Shown here: positions 7,915 through 16,665 of the stretch, in pieces
Position numbering within the stretch: the first letter of the stretch is position 1
How the letters are laid out: every line of letters begins with the position of its first letter
Source: JBCBTD01 sp039818825
GTDB lineage: Bacteria; Pseudomonadota; Alphaproteobacteria; Geminicoccales; Geminicoccaceae
Length of the DNA: 50,576 bases
Assembly (NCBI GenBank): GCA_039818825.1
Contig: JBCBTD010000029.1
Span: 1 to 50,576, forward strand
Direction of reading: 5' to 3'
The notes under the pieces: generated by a model
What the model saw: only the letters and a program-made list of their open reading frames with translations
Database searches by the model: none
What the model was told of the DNA's origin: nothing
Program-made: the position numbers and the translations under genes

Positions 7915-8970
7915 ATGGCAGCGATCGCTAAACGCGGCGAGAAATGGTGGGTTTCCGTCCGCCGAGTCGGCATCCCGACCCCCACCGGAACGTTCGAGAC
8001 CAAGGGTGCAGCACGACGCTGGGCGCGGCAAGTCGAACTCGACATGGACCAGGGCCGCGTCGCCGGCCGCGTCGCCACCGGCACCGTCGGGGATCTCCTC
8101 GATCGCTAAGCGCGCGAGCTCCATGTGCTGGGTCGAGCGCCCGGCCGCAACAAGCAAAGCGTTCTGGATGTCCTCAACGCGGGTTTAGGGGAGGTGCCCG
8201 TTCGACGCCTCTCCGCGGAATGCATCGTCAACTACGCCAAAAGAATGTCATGCTACCGGCGCAGGCCCGGTCACGATCAACATCGATCTGTCCTACCTGG
8301 GCGGAGTCCTGCGCATGGCCAAGGCCGTTTTGCGGTTGGAGGTGAGCGACGAGCCGGTTCGTGACGCCCGCGCCGGCTTGGCGTATCTCGGCCTCGCTAG
8401 GCGGAGCCGGCAGCGCGATCGTCGACCGAAACCGGAAGAGCTCCGCAAGCTCTACGACTACTGGGAAGGCAATCCGCGCATGCGGCTGCCCATGGTCGAC
8501 ATCGTCAGTTTCGCGACCGGCACCGCCATGCGCCTCAGCGAGATCGTCGGCCTGCGGTGGGCCGATCTCTAGCTATCGGAACGGCTCGTCGCCATCCGCG
8601 ACCGCAAGCATCCGCGGGAAAAGCGGGGCAACGACGAGGTGGTGCCTCTTCTGGCCGTGCGTGGCATCGATCCGGCCCTGATCGTCGACGCCCGACCGCG
8701 TGGCGACGACCGCATCTTTCCGTTCAAGGCCGAGAGCGTGGGCGCTGCGTCGAGCGTGCTTGCGCCAAGTGCGGGATCGAGGACCTGAGATTTCACGACC
8801 TTCGCCACGAAGGCGTCAGCCGCCTCTTTGAGATTGGCTTGAGCATCGAACGTGTGGCCCTGGTTTCGTGGCACAGGGGCTGGAAGACGCTACGGCGCCA
8901 TACGCATCTCAAGCCGCAGGACCTACTGAACGAGGTCGCGCTTCTCCCGCCGCTCCAACCAGCGAAGTAG
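7915..8970 (+). pseudogene. Dead tyrosine recombinase (integrase), probably of a dusA-inserting element
   Basis: A full-length integrase of about 350 codons can be followed but is broken: in-frame TAA at 8107, a frameshift near 8255-8260, in-frame TAG at 8570-8572, and a second frameshift near 8745. Pieces in order: arm-binding N-terminal domain (from ATG 7915, KRGEKWWVSVRRVG), core-binding helices (VTINIDLSYLGGVLRMAKAV), catalytic Arg I (TGTAMRLSEIVGLRWADL), the HxxR box (FHDLRHEGVSRLFE) and the final box (HRGWKTLRRHTHLKPQDL). In the family the last box reads RRYTHL; here His replaces the nucleophilic Tyr, so it could not cleave DNA even if the frame were restored. It starts 105 bases from dusA and runs away from it, the layout of dusA-type integrases. 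Confidence 0.9.
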
Positions 8971-9207
8971 CGAGTCCCGGCGATACATCGGGGTCCACCC
9001 GACCGACACCCAGGGCGGCCCGCGCCGTTCCGACCGCCAATTCGACGGGGTGCGAACATCGAGGTCGAACGCCGATGCCAGCCCGTCCGCGGTGAACAGA
9101 CCCAAAGCGTGCCGGACCGGGCGAACGGCTGCCGGTATCGCGACCTGATGCCCTTCGAATGGGACTGCGGCGCCCAGGGCGTTCGATCGGGCCAGTCGCT
9201 TCGACAA
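8923..9207 (-). CDS. Excisionase-like small DNA-binding protein (MerR-type HTH)
   Basis: 94 residues with a winged-helix HTH in the second half: GLFTADGLASAFDLDVRTPS followed by NWRSERRGPPWVSVG and YRRDSLLRWLERRE. This order of helix-turn-helix, NWR, RRGPP and a short wing ending in a W-L helix is that of HTH_17/Xis-type proteins. The first 40 residues have no likeness. Start is uncertain: the frame opens at a TTG at 9205-9207, and later GTG codons are possible. Its 3' end overlaps the integrase relic by 48 bases in convergent orientation. It looks like the second surviving gene of the same element; whether it is expressed is unknown. Confidence 0.5.
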   Translation of the reverse strand: MSKRLARSNALGAAVPFEGHQVAIPAAVRPVRHALGLFTADGLASAFDLDVRTPSNWRSERRGPPWVSVGWTPMYRRDSLLRWLERREKRDLVQ

Positions 9208-9401
9208 ATCTGCCGGTGTTCGGAGCCACGGGCAGCGGCATTGACGACGCCATGCCGCTCACGCGAGGCCAGCATCTGGAAGCCGGTTCTCTTGGAAGGC
9301 GCGGCCGCAAAGCCTGCTGCGGCCGCGCCAGGGAGTATCGCCAATCGTGATCGCTCACGGACCCGCAATCGTGCTGAAGGTCCGTTCGCGTTGTCTGTCC
9401 G

Positions 9402-10250
9402 CTAAGCGACGATGTCCTGTACCTCGATCACCAGGTCGTCCCAGTTGCGCTGGTTCTCGATGTCGTGCTCCAGCCCCTGTTCGTCGGCGATCGCGAATCG
9501 CTTGACGGCCGGCGTTTTGCTGGTCGCTTGGTACAACCAGTAGGCCTCTGCTTTCAGCGCCTCATCGATCGGTTTGTCGATCGATTCGTAGACCATCTGC
9601 TTGCAGGCGTTGATGGACTCGGCGGGGAACCGAGCGATGCGCCTGGCGAGCGCGTCGACGTAGGGGCCGATCTCGTCGGGCTCGAGCGCCTTGTTGATCG
9701 TGCCCATCGCCGCCGCCTCGTCCGCGGTGAAATCGCGGGCACTGAGGATGATCTCCAGCGCGCGGCCGAGGCCGGTCTGACGGGCCATGCGCGACGCGCC
9801 GCCGCCGCAGGGCAGGATGCCCATGCCGACTTCCATCTGCATGAACTTGAACTTGCCGCGCGCGGCGAAGCGCATGTCGAGTGCCAGAGCCAGCTCGTGA
9901 CCGCCGCCCCTGGCGAAGCCCTCCAGTTTGGCGATGGTCGCCTGCGGAACCTTGCTGATGCGCTCGCAGACGGACTGAAGATCGAGGAGCTGCGCCTCGT
10001 CGCGCGAGACGGCCTCCGTCGACATGTCCTTCAGAAGCTCCGTGTCGTAGTGGCAGACCCAGATCTCCGGATTGGCCGACTGGAACACCACGACCTTCAC
10101 GTCGCGGTCCCGTTCCAGGCGCATGGCGAGGCTGTTGAGGTCAGCCAGCATTTCCTGGCCCTGGACGTTCACCGATCCGAAGTCGAAGGTGACCGTGGCG
10201 ATGGCGTCTTCGACGTCGACGGTGAAGGTCTGGAAGTTTTCGTATTTCAC
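9402..10250 (-). CDS. Enoyl-CoA hydratase/isomerase family protein
   Basis: 282 residues from a GTG at 10248-10250 with AAGGAC 7 bases upstream; an ATG at 10298 in the same frame would add 16 residues. Crotonase fold: the oxyanion-hole segment ends in GFARGGGHELALALDMRFA, with the first catalytic Glu at GGGHE, and the second Glu is in FMQMEVGMGILPCGGGASR. The rest (ARDFTADEAAAMGTINKAL) follows the family closely. Both Glu residues are present, so hydratase activity is possible, but the family has many reactions. It is the last gene of the minus-strand oxidoreductase group; a 196-base AT-richer gap separates it from the SDR gene, so it may have its own promoter. Confidence 0.85.
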   Translation of the reverse strand: MKYENFQTFTVDVEDAIATVTFDFGSVNVQGQEMLADLNSLAMRLERDRDVKVVVFQSANPEIWVCHYDTELLKDMSTEAVSRDEAQLLDLQSVCERISKVPQATIAKLEGFARGGGHELALALDMRFAARGKFKFMQMEVGMGILPCGGGASRMARQTGLGRALEIILSARDFTADEAAAMGTINKALEPDEIGPYVDALARRIARFPAESINACKQMVYESIDKPIDEALKAEAYWLYQATSKTPAVKRFAIADEQGLEHDIENQRNWDDLVIEVQDIVA

Positions 10251-10446
10251 GGGGCGGTCCTTGTCAGTGCATCGGACGGGATTGGACGAGGCGGTCATCG
10301 AGTTCTGCGAGGTCCTCACCGGGCGCGCTGCGGTGCGCCGAGGCCAGACACTCGAAGTCTATTGATTTGACTTTTCCAGCGATAGGCAGAGCAAATCGCA
10401 TCAGAATACGGAAATCCCAGATAATCAGCAGCCCGCTCTGCCGGCT

Positions 10447-11226
10447 CTACTGAGCGAGGCGGCTTACGATCCGCATGACCTCAGCCGCGTGGTCAGGGGC
10501 GAGCGCTGCCGCATGAGGCTCGCCGAAACGACCGGCGTCGTTGTCGAAGTAGGCTCCGGAGGCGGTCGCGAACCGCTCCCCCAGCGCGGCGTCGCAGAGG
10601 ACGTCGGCCCCGATGGCGAGGTCGTTCCCCGCGACGCCGAAACCCTGCTTCACCATCTTCGAAGCGAGCAGCGAACCGGGGTTCACGGCCACCACGACCG
10701 GGCCGTCGTTGAGCGTCCTGGCCAATTCGCGGGTCCAGATGGTGATGGCGAGCTTGCTCTGCGCATAGGCGCTCATGTCGTCGAGCGGCCGGCGCCCCTC
10801 CATCGCGTCGAGGTCGACACGCGCCTGCGCCGCCGACGACAGGTTCACCACGCGTCCGTTCTTCGGCATCACCGGCAGCAGGCGCCGCGTCAGCAGATAA
10901 GGCGCGAAGGTGTTGACGACGAAACGGATGTCGAGCCCGTTCTCCAACGTGGGCTTCGGGGCTTTCAGGACGCCCGCGTTGTTGATCAGCACGTCGAGGC
11001 GGTCATGATCGGCACGTATCGCTTCGGCCAGAGCTTCTACGGCTGCGAGATTGGAGAGATCGGCGTCATAGGTCCGTACGGCGCCGCCGACCTCCTCCGC
11101 TGCGGCGCTCAGCTTCGACTGGTTGCGTCCGTGCAGCAGGACTGAGTGACCGGCTGCAGCCAGCTTTTTGGCGGTGAGCAGGCCGATTCCGTCGGTCGAT
11201 CCGGTGATGAGAATGGTCTTGGCCAT
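10447..11226 (-). CDS. Short-chain dehydrogenase/reductase
   Basis: 259 residues, classical SDR. The NAD(P) motif is ILITGSTDGIGLLTAKKLA at residues 4-22, with a basic pair after the second strand (LHGRNQSKL) that favours NADPH. NNAG is in VLINNAGVLKAP, the catalytic Ser in VVNLSSAAQA, and the Tyr/Lys pair in SAYAQSKLAIT. The ATG has GAGGAAC about 9 bases upstream. It starts 17 bases after the stop of the LLM oxidoreductase gene, so it belongs to the same operon. Substrate is unknown. Confidence 0.9.
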   Translation of the reverse strand: MAKTILITGSTDGIGLLTAKKLAAAGHSVLLHGRNQSKLSAAAEEVGGAVRTYDADLSNLAAVEALAEAIRADHDRLDVLINNAGVLKAPKPTLENGLDIRFVVNTFAPYLLTRRLLPVMPKNGRVVNLSSAAQARVDLDAMEGRRPLDDMSAYAQSKLAITIWTRELARTLNDGPVVVAVNPGSLLASKMVKQGFGVAGNDLAIGADVLCDAALGERFATASGAYFDNDAGRFGEPHAAALAPDHAAEVMRIVSRLAQ

Positions 11227-11243
11227 CGGGTATGTTCCTCGCG

Positions 11244-12209
11244 TCAGGAAAAGTCGGGCAGCAGCTCGTCGGCGAGCCGTCGCAGCGTGGCGTCGATGGG
11301 CGCCCTGTTGAAGCGCAGGTTGAGCGCCACGTGGTTGATCCCCAGCGCCTCGACCTCGCGCAGATATCGCCGAAGGAAGGCGGTGCCGGAGCGGAAGCCG
11401 AGGTGGATGGGGTTCGGCTCGGCCTCGTCGTCAGCCAGCAGGTCGACGTAGAGCGACTGCATGACCGGCTTGGGCGGCTCCCCCGCCTCGGTGGTTCGCC
11501 GGCGATAGTCGGCGACGACCTGGCCCTGGGCGGCAGCGGCGCGCGGGTAGGTGATCCATCCATCGCCGCGCCGCGCCACCCAGTCGGGGGATTGTCGGCT
11601 GCCGCCGGTCACCAGCAGCGGCAGGCGCGGCCCGGTCGGTTTGGGCAGCATGTCGATGGCGCCGGACAGCTCGCCGTAGCCGCCCGCGTGGCGCGGATGA
11701 TCCTCGGCGACGGCACGCATGTAGGCGATGCTGTCGCGGAACCGCGCGCCGCGGTCATCGTAGTTCATGTTCATCGCCGGGTACTCGTCCGGCCGGTCGC
11801 CCGAGGCGACGCCCAGCAGAAGGCGCCCACCCGACAGCACGTCAGCCGTCGCAGCCGCCTTCGCGACATCGGCCGGATGGCGCAACGGCAGGACGATGCT
11901 GGCTGCGCCGAGCGCGATGCGCTCGGTCGTCGCCGCCAGAGTCCCCAGATAGACGAACGGGTCGAACATCTGCCCGGGATCGCCGAAGGACGGCACGTTG
12001 AACGGCACGTCGCGCAGCCAGAGAGCTGAAAAGTCCAGCCCGTCGGCGAGCTGTGCCATCTTCATATGGTGCGCCATGGAGGGCCGGGCGCCGACGGCGT
12101 AGGCCTCCAACGGAACGACGAGGCCGATACTGAGGCGATCAGGACGGAAGACGGCGTTGTAGGCCTTGTTGATGAGCGGGAACGCATCGGACGACGTTTG
12201 GTCCAGCAT
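11244..12209 (-). CDS. LLM-class (luciferase-like) flavin-dependent oxidoreductase
   Basis: 321 residues, bacterial luciferase-like TIM barrel. Family signatures include LADGLDFSALWLRDVPF in the second strand, ALGAASIVLPLRHPADVAKA, DVLSGGRLLLGVASGDRPDE around the FMN phosphate, and LLVTGGSRQSPDWVARRGDGW. Such enzymes use FMNH2 or F420 to oxygenate or reduce small organic compounds. It is coupled to the CmcJ/NvfI-like gene upstream (15 bases) and the SDR downstream (17 bases). The shared operon with a LysR regulator suggests a small-molecule degradation or modification pathway. Confidence 0.88.
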   Translation of the reverse strand: MLDQTSSDAFPLINKAYNAVFRPDRLSIGLVVPLEAYAVGARPSMAHHMKMAQLADGLDFSALWLRDVPFNVPSFGDPGQMFDPFVYLGTLAATTERIALGAASIVLPLRHPADVAKAAATADVLSGGRLLLGVASGDRPDEYPAMNMNYDDRGARFRDSIAYMRAVAEDHPRHAGGYGELSGAIDMLPKPTGPRLPLLVTGGSRQSPDWVARRGDGWITYPRAAAAQGQVVADYRRRTTEAGEPPKPVMQSLYVDLLADDEAEPNPIHLGFRSGTAFLRRYLREVEALGINHVALNLRFNRAPIDATLRRLADELLPDFS

Positions 12210-12224
12210 GGCTGATCGTCTCGG

Positions 12225-13004
12225 TCAGTAGCGCACCAGCGTGCGGCTCTCGACGCTCTTGCGGATCGTCGTGACGCTCAGATCCTCGACCATGTCGAGC
12301 GCGCTGTGGGCGATCGAGGGCAGGCCGCGGTTGTCGTAGATGCTGAAAACGGCGGTCTCGTCGGGGGTCATGGTCGAACGATAGATCCAGTCGTGCTTCG
12401 GGTTCGCCGCCAGCCCCATGATGTGACCTCGCCGGTCGGGATAGATCAGGTCGATCAGGATCCAGTCGTCCAGCGACACGCTCGAAGGGCGCACGAAGCC
12501 CAAGGGCGCGCTGTTGATCGGCGCCTCGACGGGGCGCCAGACGTTGATGAAGCCGTAGCGGCCCCCCCGCCACTCAGCGGCCCGGGCCTCGCCCAGGATG
12601 TCGACGAGCCGCTTTTCGGCGCCCTCCGGACTGTAGTCGCTGTGAACGTTGCGCGCCGGCTTGCGGTCGGACGCGGGGTCGTCGACGCGCACGGTGTGGT
12701 CGAAGACGACCACCTCGCGGGCCCCGAGCTCCCGCGTGAGCAGGTCGGTCAGCTCCGCGTCATAGGCGGCCTGCCAGCCGTCCGCCGCGGCGAAGGACGC
12801 GACCGAAGTGGGCGTCTCGAAGAAGGCCAAGCCGTCGTCGGCGAAGCGGACCGCGGCGTCGTCGCCCCGAGCGTCCGAGACGCGGACCTCGGTGGCGACG
12901 AGTTCGGGCGAGATCATTCTGCCGACCACGCCGCCGGCATCGATGTGGAAGGCTTGGCGCTCGGGACGGTGGACGTGGTAGTTCACGGAAGCGGTGCGCG
13001 GCAT
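12225..13004 (-). CDS. CmcJ/NvfI family oxidoreductase (2OG-type fold)
   Basis: 259 residues. The start is the ATG at 13002-13004, which has a near-perfect AGGAGG 8 bases upstream; the frame also opens earlier at 13061 with no ribosome site. Diagnostic text for the CmcJ/NvfI family includes VVVFDHTVRVDD, ARNVHSDYSPEGAEKR with the His-x-Asp pair of a ferrous-iron facial triad, FINVWRPVEAPINSAPLGF, and a late WIYRSTMTPDETAVFSIYD segment. Characterised relatives act in cephamycin methoxylation and in fungal meroterpenoid isomerisation or oxidation; bacterial catabolic members are mostly unstudied. First gene of the operon under the LysR gene. Confidence 0.85.
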   Translation of the reverse strand: MPRTASVNYHVHRPERQAFHIDAGGVVGRMISPELVATEVRVSDARGDDAAVRFADDGLAFFETPTSVASFAAADGWQAAYDAELTDLLTRELGAREVVVFDHTVRVDDPASDRKPARNVHSDYSPEGAEKRLVDILGEARAAEWRGGRYGFINVWRPVEAPINSAPLGFVRPSSVSLDDWILIDLIYPDRRGHIMGLAANPKHDWIYRSTMTPDETAVFSIYDNRGLPSIAHSALDMVEDLSVTTIRKSVESRTLVRY

Positions 13005-13129
13005 GACAGGCCTCCTGCGATCGGTCAGTGGACGCCACAGATATCGTCCGCGCTCCTCCATGAAATCGGCGCATTCTCGGCTTCAGTTTTCGTGTTTCGC
13101 TGATAGTCGATCTGGCCGACAGGCCGCCA

Positions 13130-14038
13130 CTATCGCTCCCAGACCGGCGGCCGCCCGATCTTCTCCAGAAGGAAATCGATCAGTACGCGCACCTTCGCGG
13201 TCAGGACATTGGCCTTGGGATAGACCAGCCAGAGCGCCGAGCGGTCTTCGATCTCGTACTCGGGCAGAACGCGCTGCAGGGACCCGGCCTTCAGCTCCGC
13301 ATGCACGCTCCACAGCGCGTTCATCGAGATGCCGGCCCCGGCCATGGTCGCGATCTTGAGGCTGGTTCCGTCATCGCAGGTAACCCGCGTCGCACGTTGC
13401 GGCGGCGGGAACAGGCTGGTTGGTAGCTCCGGTCCCGCTGAAAGCGTCCGCGCCGCGGCATCCCGGAACGCGAGCGCCCGATGATCGGCCAGATCTTCGG
13501 GCTGCCCCGGCGTTCCATGCCGCGCGAGGTAGTCGGGAGACGCGCAGAGCACCCGCGTGTCGTCGGCCAGCTTGCGGGCGCGAAGGCTGCTGTCCTCGAT
13601 GGACGCGTTCCGCAACGCCAGATCGTAGCCGCCCTCGATCAGGTCCACCTGCGTGTCCGACAGCCTGAGCTGAAGGCCGACGCCCGGATACCGTTCGATG
13701 AAGTCAGGGATGATCGGCGCGATGTAGAGCTGGGCGAAGCTGCTCGGCGCCGCGAACCGGATCGTGCCCGCCACCTCCGAGCGTCCAAGCCCGAGCGCGG
13801 CCTTTGCGGCGTCCTCCTGCGCAAGCATCTCCCGCGCGAAGGGCAGAAACTCCTCCCCCGCCAGCGACAGCGAGACCTTGCGCGTAGAGCGGTGCAGCAG
13901 GTCGGCGCCGAGCTGCCCCTCCAGCTTGGCCAGCCGCGCACTCGCGACCGCCGGAGCGAGCCCCAGCCGACGCCCCGCGGCGCTGATGTTCAGCATGTCG
14001 GCCGCCATCACGAAGAGGCGCACGCCTTCCGTATCCAT
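13130..14038 (-). CDS. LysR-family transcriptional regulator
   Basis: 302 residues: an N-terminal winged HTH at residues 1-60 (NISAAGRRLGLAPAVASARL, then AKLEGQLGADLLHRSTRKVS) and a periplasmic-binding-protein-like effector domain from about residue 90. It lies upstream of the four-gene oxidoreductase group on the same strand, with a 125-base gap (13005-13129) before the CmcJ/NvfI-like gene. The order makes it a likely local regulator of that operon; the usual divergent LysR layout is not seen. The inducer is unknown. Confidence 0.9.
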   Translation of the reverse strand: MDTEGVRLFVMAADMLNISAAGRRLGLAPAVASARLAKLEGQLGADLLHRSTRKVSLSLAGEEFLPFAREMLAQEDAAKAALGLGRSEVAGTIRFAAPSSFAQLYIAPIIPDFIERYPGVGLQLRLSDTQVDLIEGGYDLALRNASIEDSSLRARKLADDTRVLCASPDYLARHGTPGQPEDLADHRALAFRDAAARTLSAGPELPTSLFPPPQRATRVTCDDGTSLKIATMAGAGISMNALWSVHAELKAGSLQRVLPEYEIEDRSALWLVYPKANVLTAKVRVLIDFLLEKIGRPPVWER

Positions 14039-14684
14039 CCAGAGGCCGCCCGATCCCGAGAAACACCAAATGAACGATCCTTCGACCTCCTTGGGCTTAC
14101 GTCAATCCGCGCTGAGAGATGTTGCGCGGAGCGTCGTCCTCGACCTGTCTCCGCCGCCATTCGTTCCAGAGCCCGCACACGCGACGCGGTGCCGATCGCA
14201 CGTCGTCGCCCCAACTCCGGCCAACTTGGAAGTCCGCTTCGTCTCTGCCCTCCGACCGGCTGCGACGACTCCATGCTGCGGGTTGCACGAACGGCCCCAT
14301 TTCTCACGGCGCTGCACACCAAGGGTTTCGCGCTCGAAGCAAAAAACAGGGATGACCGGGAAGCGCCCGTAACGGTTGTTCGAGCGCTCAGACCCAGACG
14401 GCCCAGCCGCACCCCTCCCGCGACAGCGGGTTGGTCCTTAGGCCGAGAGCGCCCTTCCGCCTCGGCGAACCGGATCGCTGCTCCTGGCGAGCTGCGCCCA
14501 AGAGGCGAAGTTGACCCAGAGCGGTCCAAAGACCTGGCCACGCGGACGTCACCAAGCGTCACCTACAGACTTGGCGCATCCTGCAGCCGTGGCGAACGCT
14601 AGGTCGGAGATAGGTGATGATCCCGGCGCAAGCAAAACGGTGCCGGCTCGATGGCTTCTGTACCGAAGAACGAGCCCACACCAG
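14039..14684. other. Gene-free stretch with degenerate repeat-like sequence
   Basis: About 650 bases between the LysR start and the Zur/riboswitch leader. Open frames exist on both strands but their translations are low-complexity Arg/Ser/Ala text with no recognisable protein. One repeat core, GACCCAGAGCGG, lies at 14513-14524 and recurs in related form elsewhere in the window. No gene is supported. Confidence 0.6.
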
Positions 14685-14715
14685 TTGCACGCGGCTCGTA
14701 ACGTTATAACATTGC
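14685..14715 (+). promoter_or_regulatory. Promoter overlapped by a Zur-like operator
   Basis: At 14698-14715 the bases GTAACGTTATAACATTGC form a palindrome (GYAAYGTTATAACRTTRC), with a perfect central GTTATAAC. It resembles the TGTTATANTATAACA-type boxes of the zinc repressor Zur. A TTGCAC at 14685-14690 and TAACAT at 14707-14712 can serve as -35 and -10 (16 apart), which puts the start of the riboswitch RNA just downstream and lets a bound repressor cover the -10. A second similar site controls the COG0523 gene at the other end of this island. Zur itself is not encoded in the window. Confidence 0.6.
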
Positions 14716-14897
14716 AACTGGTGGTGCCCCGTGAGGGGTGAAAAGGGAATGCCGTGCGGGCCTTCTGGCCTCAGTCGGCAGCTGTGCCCGCAACTGTGAG
14801 TGGGTAGTCCTTCCGTGGGACGCCACTGGGCCTCGGCCTGGGAAGGCACGGAACGGGTGACGATCCACGAGCCAGGAGACCTGCCGCCGAGGTCGCC
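14716..14897 (+). ncRNA. Cobalamin (B12) riboswitch
   Basis: Conserved blocks occur in the right order: GGTGCCCCGTGAGGGGTGAA with AAGGGAATGCCGTGCGGG, then GGCAGCTGTGCCCGCAACTG, then GCCACTGGGCCTCGGCCTGG GAAGG split around the variable arm, and finally the B12 box GAGCCAGGAGACCTGCC near 14871-14887. This is the adenosyl- or other cobalamin-sensing element. Between it and the start codon at 15069 are about 170 bases with G+C-rich complementary stretches that could form a terminator or a ribosome-site sequester. It precedes an ABC importer operon and would shut it down when B12 is plentiful. Confidence 0.93.
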
Positions 14898-15068
14898 CAT
14901 CCCATGGCCGGGACCTGCCTTGGGAGCGGATGTCCGCCGCGGCGACGCCTTTCGGAGGGTGCCGCCGGGATGTGCATGACACGCCACGAAAATCGACGGC
15001 CGGCTTCCGCGCATGGGATTGCGCGCACCCTTTTTCGTTCACCTGAGAAAACAATGAGGTCGCCAGCC

Positions 15069-16664
15069 ATGGCCATTTCGACCACCTCTCGTCCCTTGCT
15101 GGGTTTGGCTGTGTTCAGCTGTTGGGCCCGCGCCCTGCTGCTCTCCGCTGCACTGGTCGCGCTTTCGCCCGACGCAGCGCTCGCAGCAGACGAAGACTCT
15201 GACGTCCGCATTGCCCTGCCGTTTGGCTTCAACACGCCGAACCCCGACCCGGCGGTCGGCTGGACCGGCTGGCAAACCAGCGGTTCGGGTGTCACGGAGA
15301 CCCTCTTCTGGCTCGATCTGGAAGGCCAGATTGCGCCCCGGCTCGCTGTCGGCGCCGAAGCCGTCACACCTACGAGCTGGGAGATCGCGCTGCGCGACGA
15401 TGTGGTTTTCCACGATGGCACGCCACTGGACGCCGAGGCCGTCCGCTTCTCGATCACGCGGGTGATTGACCCCGAGAGCCCGGTCTACAACGAGCGCATC
15501 GCCTCACTCGTCGGCATCGAGGACGTAACCGTCGTCGATTCACATCGAGTGCGCATCGAGACCCGGGCAACGAACGCAGCTTTCCTCAATGACCTCGTCG
15601 ACCCGGGCCTATCCATCCTCTCGCCCGCCGCGCCCGGCGAGATGGCCGTCGGCACGGGGCCATTCCGCCTCGTCGAGGTGGTGCCGGGCGAGCGCGCCCG
15701 GGTGGAGCGCTTCGACGACTACTGGGGCGGGGCAGCCACGGCATCGTCGATCGAGCTCATGGCCATCAACGACCCGGCAACGGTGATGCTGGCCCTCGAG
15801 GCAGGCGATATCGACATCGCCGCCAACTTCCCCGACAGCGACATTCCGCGGGTGGCCCGTCGCGATGACCTGACGATCGGCGCGGTACCGACGAGCCGCG
15901 TGATGTACTTTCACATGCAAGTCAACGAAGGGCCGCTCGCCGATCCGCGTGTCCGCCGCGCCATCGACCATCTCTTGCCCCGCGATGAGATCATCGCCTC
16001 GGTTCTGAACGATCTCGGTGGCACACCCGGCGCCGGCATCTTCCCGCCCGACATGCCCTGGGCCAATCAGGCGATCACCCCGACCGCCTACGATACGGCC
16101 GCCGCACTCGATCTCTTTGCGGAGGCCGGGATCACCGACACCGACGGCGACGGACGCCTCGACCACGATGGCGAGCCGTTCCACCTGTCCGTCCGCTCCT
16201 ATCTCGGTCGGCCGTCAATGCAGCCGGCAGCAGAGTTGTTCATGGCGCACCTCGAAGCAGCTGGCATTTCGACCGAGCTACGCGTGCTCCGCGATTGGAC
16301 CGTTGCCGTCGACGACTTTCGCCGCGGCGATGCAGACATGCTGATGTTCTCCACCAACGCTGCGCCGACGGGTAACCCGGGCTACTTTCCCAACGCGTCC
16401 TTCCGCACGGGAGCTGTCGAGAACTGGAGCGGTTGGTCCAATGCTGAGTTCGACGCTCTGCTGAAGGAAGGCATCGCCACGTTCGATGACGACGACAGGC
16501 GAGCGATCTTCGACCGCATGCAGGCGATCGTCGCCGAGGAACTGCCGGTGATCATCGCCTTCTACAAGAACCGTGTCGCCGTGTGGCACGAGGGTGTGCA
16601 GGACTTCACGCAGCATCCCGTCGACTTCTACCTCGTCAACAACGCGCTTCACGTTGATCGGTGA
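15069..16664 (+). CDS. Periplasmic substrate-binding protein, family 5 (NikA/OppA-like)
   Basis: 531 residues from the ATG at 15069, which has GAGGT 8 bases upstream; an ATG at 15054 would add five residues. A long signal peptide (hydrophobic ALLLSAALVAL, cleavage near AALA-ADED) is followed by an SBP_bac_5 domain: WEIALRDDVVFHDGTPLDAE, AVGTGPFRLVEVVPGE, and PRVRRAIDHLLPRDEII. Family members bind oligopeptides, nickel or cobalt chelates, or opine-type metallophores. The preceding B12 riboswitch and Zur-like box point to a metal or metal-chelate ligand (inference). A short acidic TDTDGDGRLDHDGE insert about residue 355 looks like a dockerin/EF-hand-type calcium loop, as found in many family-5 binders. 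First gene of a six-gene operon. Confidence 0.9.
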   Translation: MAISTTSRPLLGLAVFSCWARALLLSAALVALSPDAALAADEDSDVRIALPFGFNTPNPDPAVGWTGWQTSGSGVTETLFWLDLEGQIAPRLAVGAEAVTPTSWEIALRDDVVFHDGTPLDAEAVRFSITRVIDPESPVYNERIASLVGIEDVTVVDSHRVRIETRATNAAFLNDLVDPGLSILSPAAPGEMAVGTGPFRLVEVVPGERARVERFDDYWGGAATASSIELMAINDPATVMLALEAGDIDIAANFPDSDIPRVARRDDLTIGAVPTSRVMYFHMQVNEGPLADPRVRRAIDHLLPRDEIIASVLNDLGGTPGAGIFPPDMPWANQAITPTAYDTAAALDLFAEAGITDTDGDGRLDHDGEPFHLSVRSYLGRPSMQPAAELFMAHLEAAGISTELRVLRDWTVAVDDFRRGDADMLMFSTNAAPTGNPGYFPNASFRTGAVENWSGWSNAEFDALLKEGIATFDDDDRRAIFDRMQAIVAEELPVIIAFYKNRVAVWHEGVQDFTQHPVDFYLVNNALHVDR

Positions 16665-16665
16665 G

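Noticed and set aside
14008..14562. 184-codon minus-strand frame upstream of the LysR gene
   Set aside because: Composition is low complexity and it overlaps the LysR start; no ribosome site and no motif.
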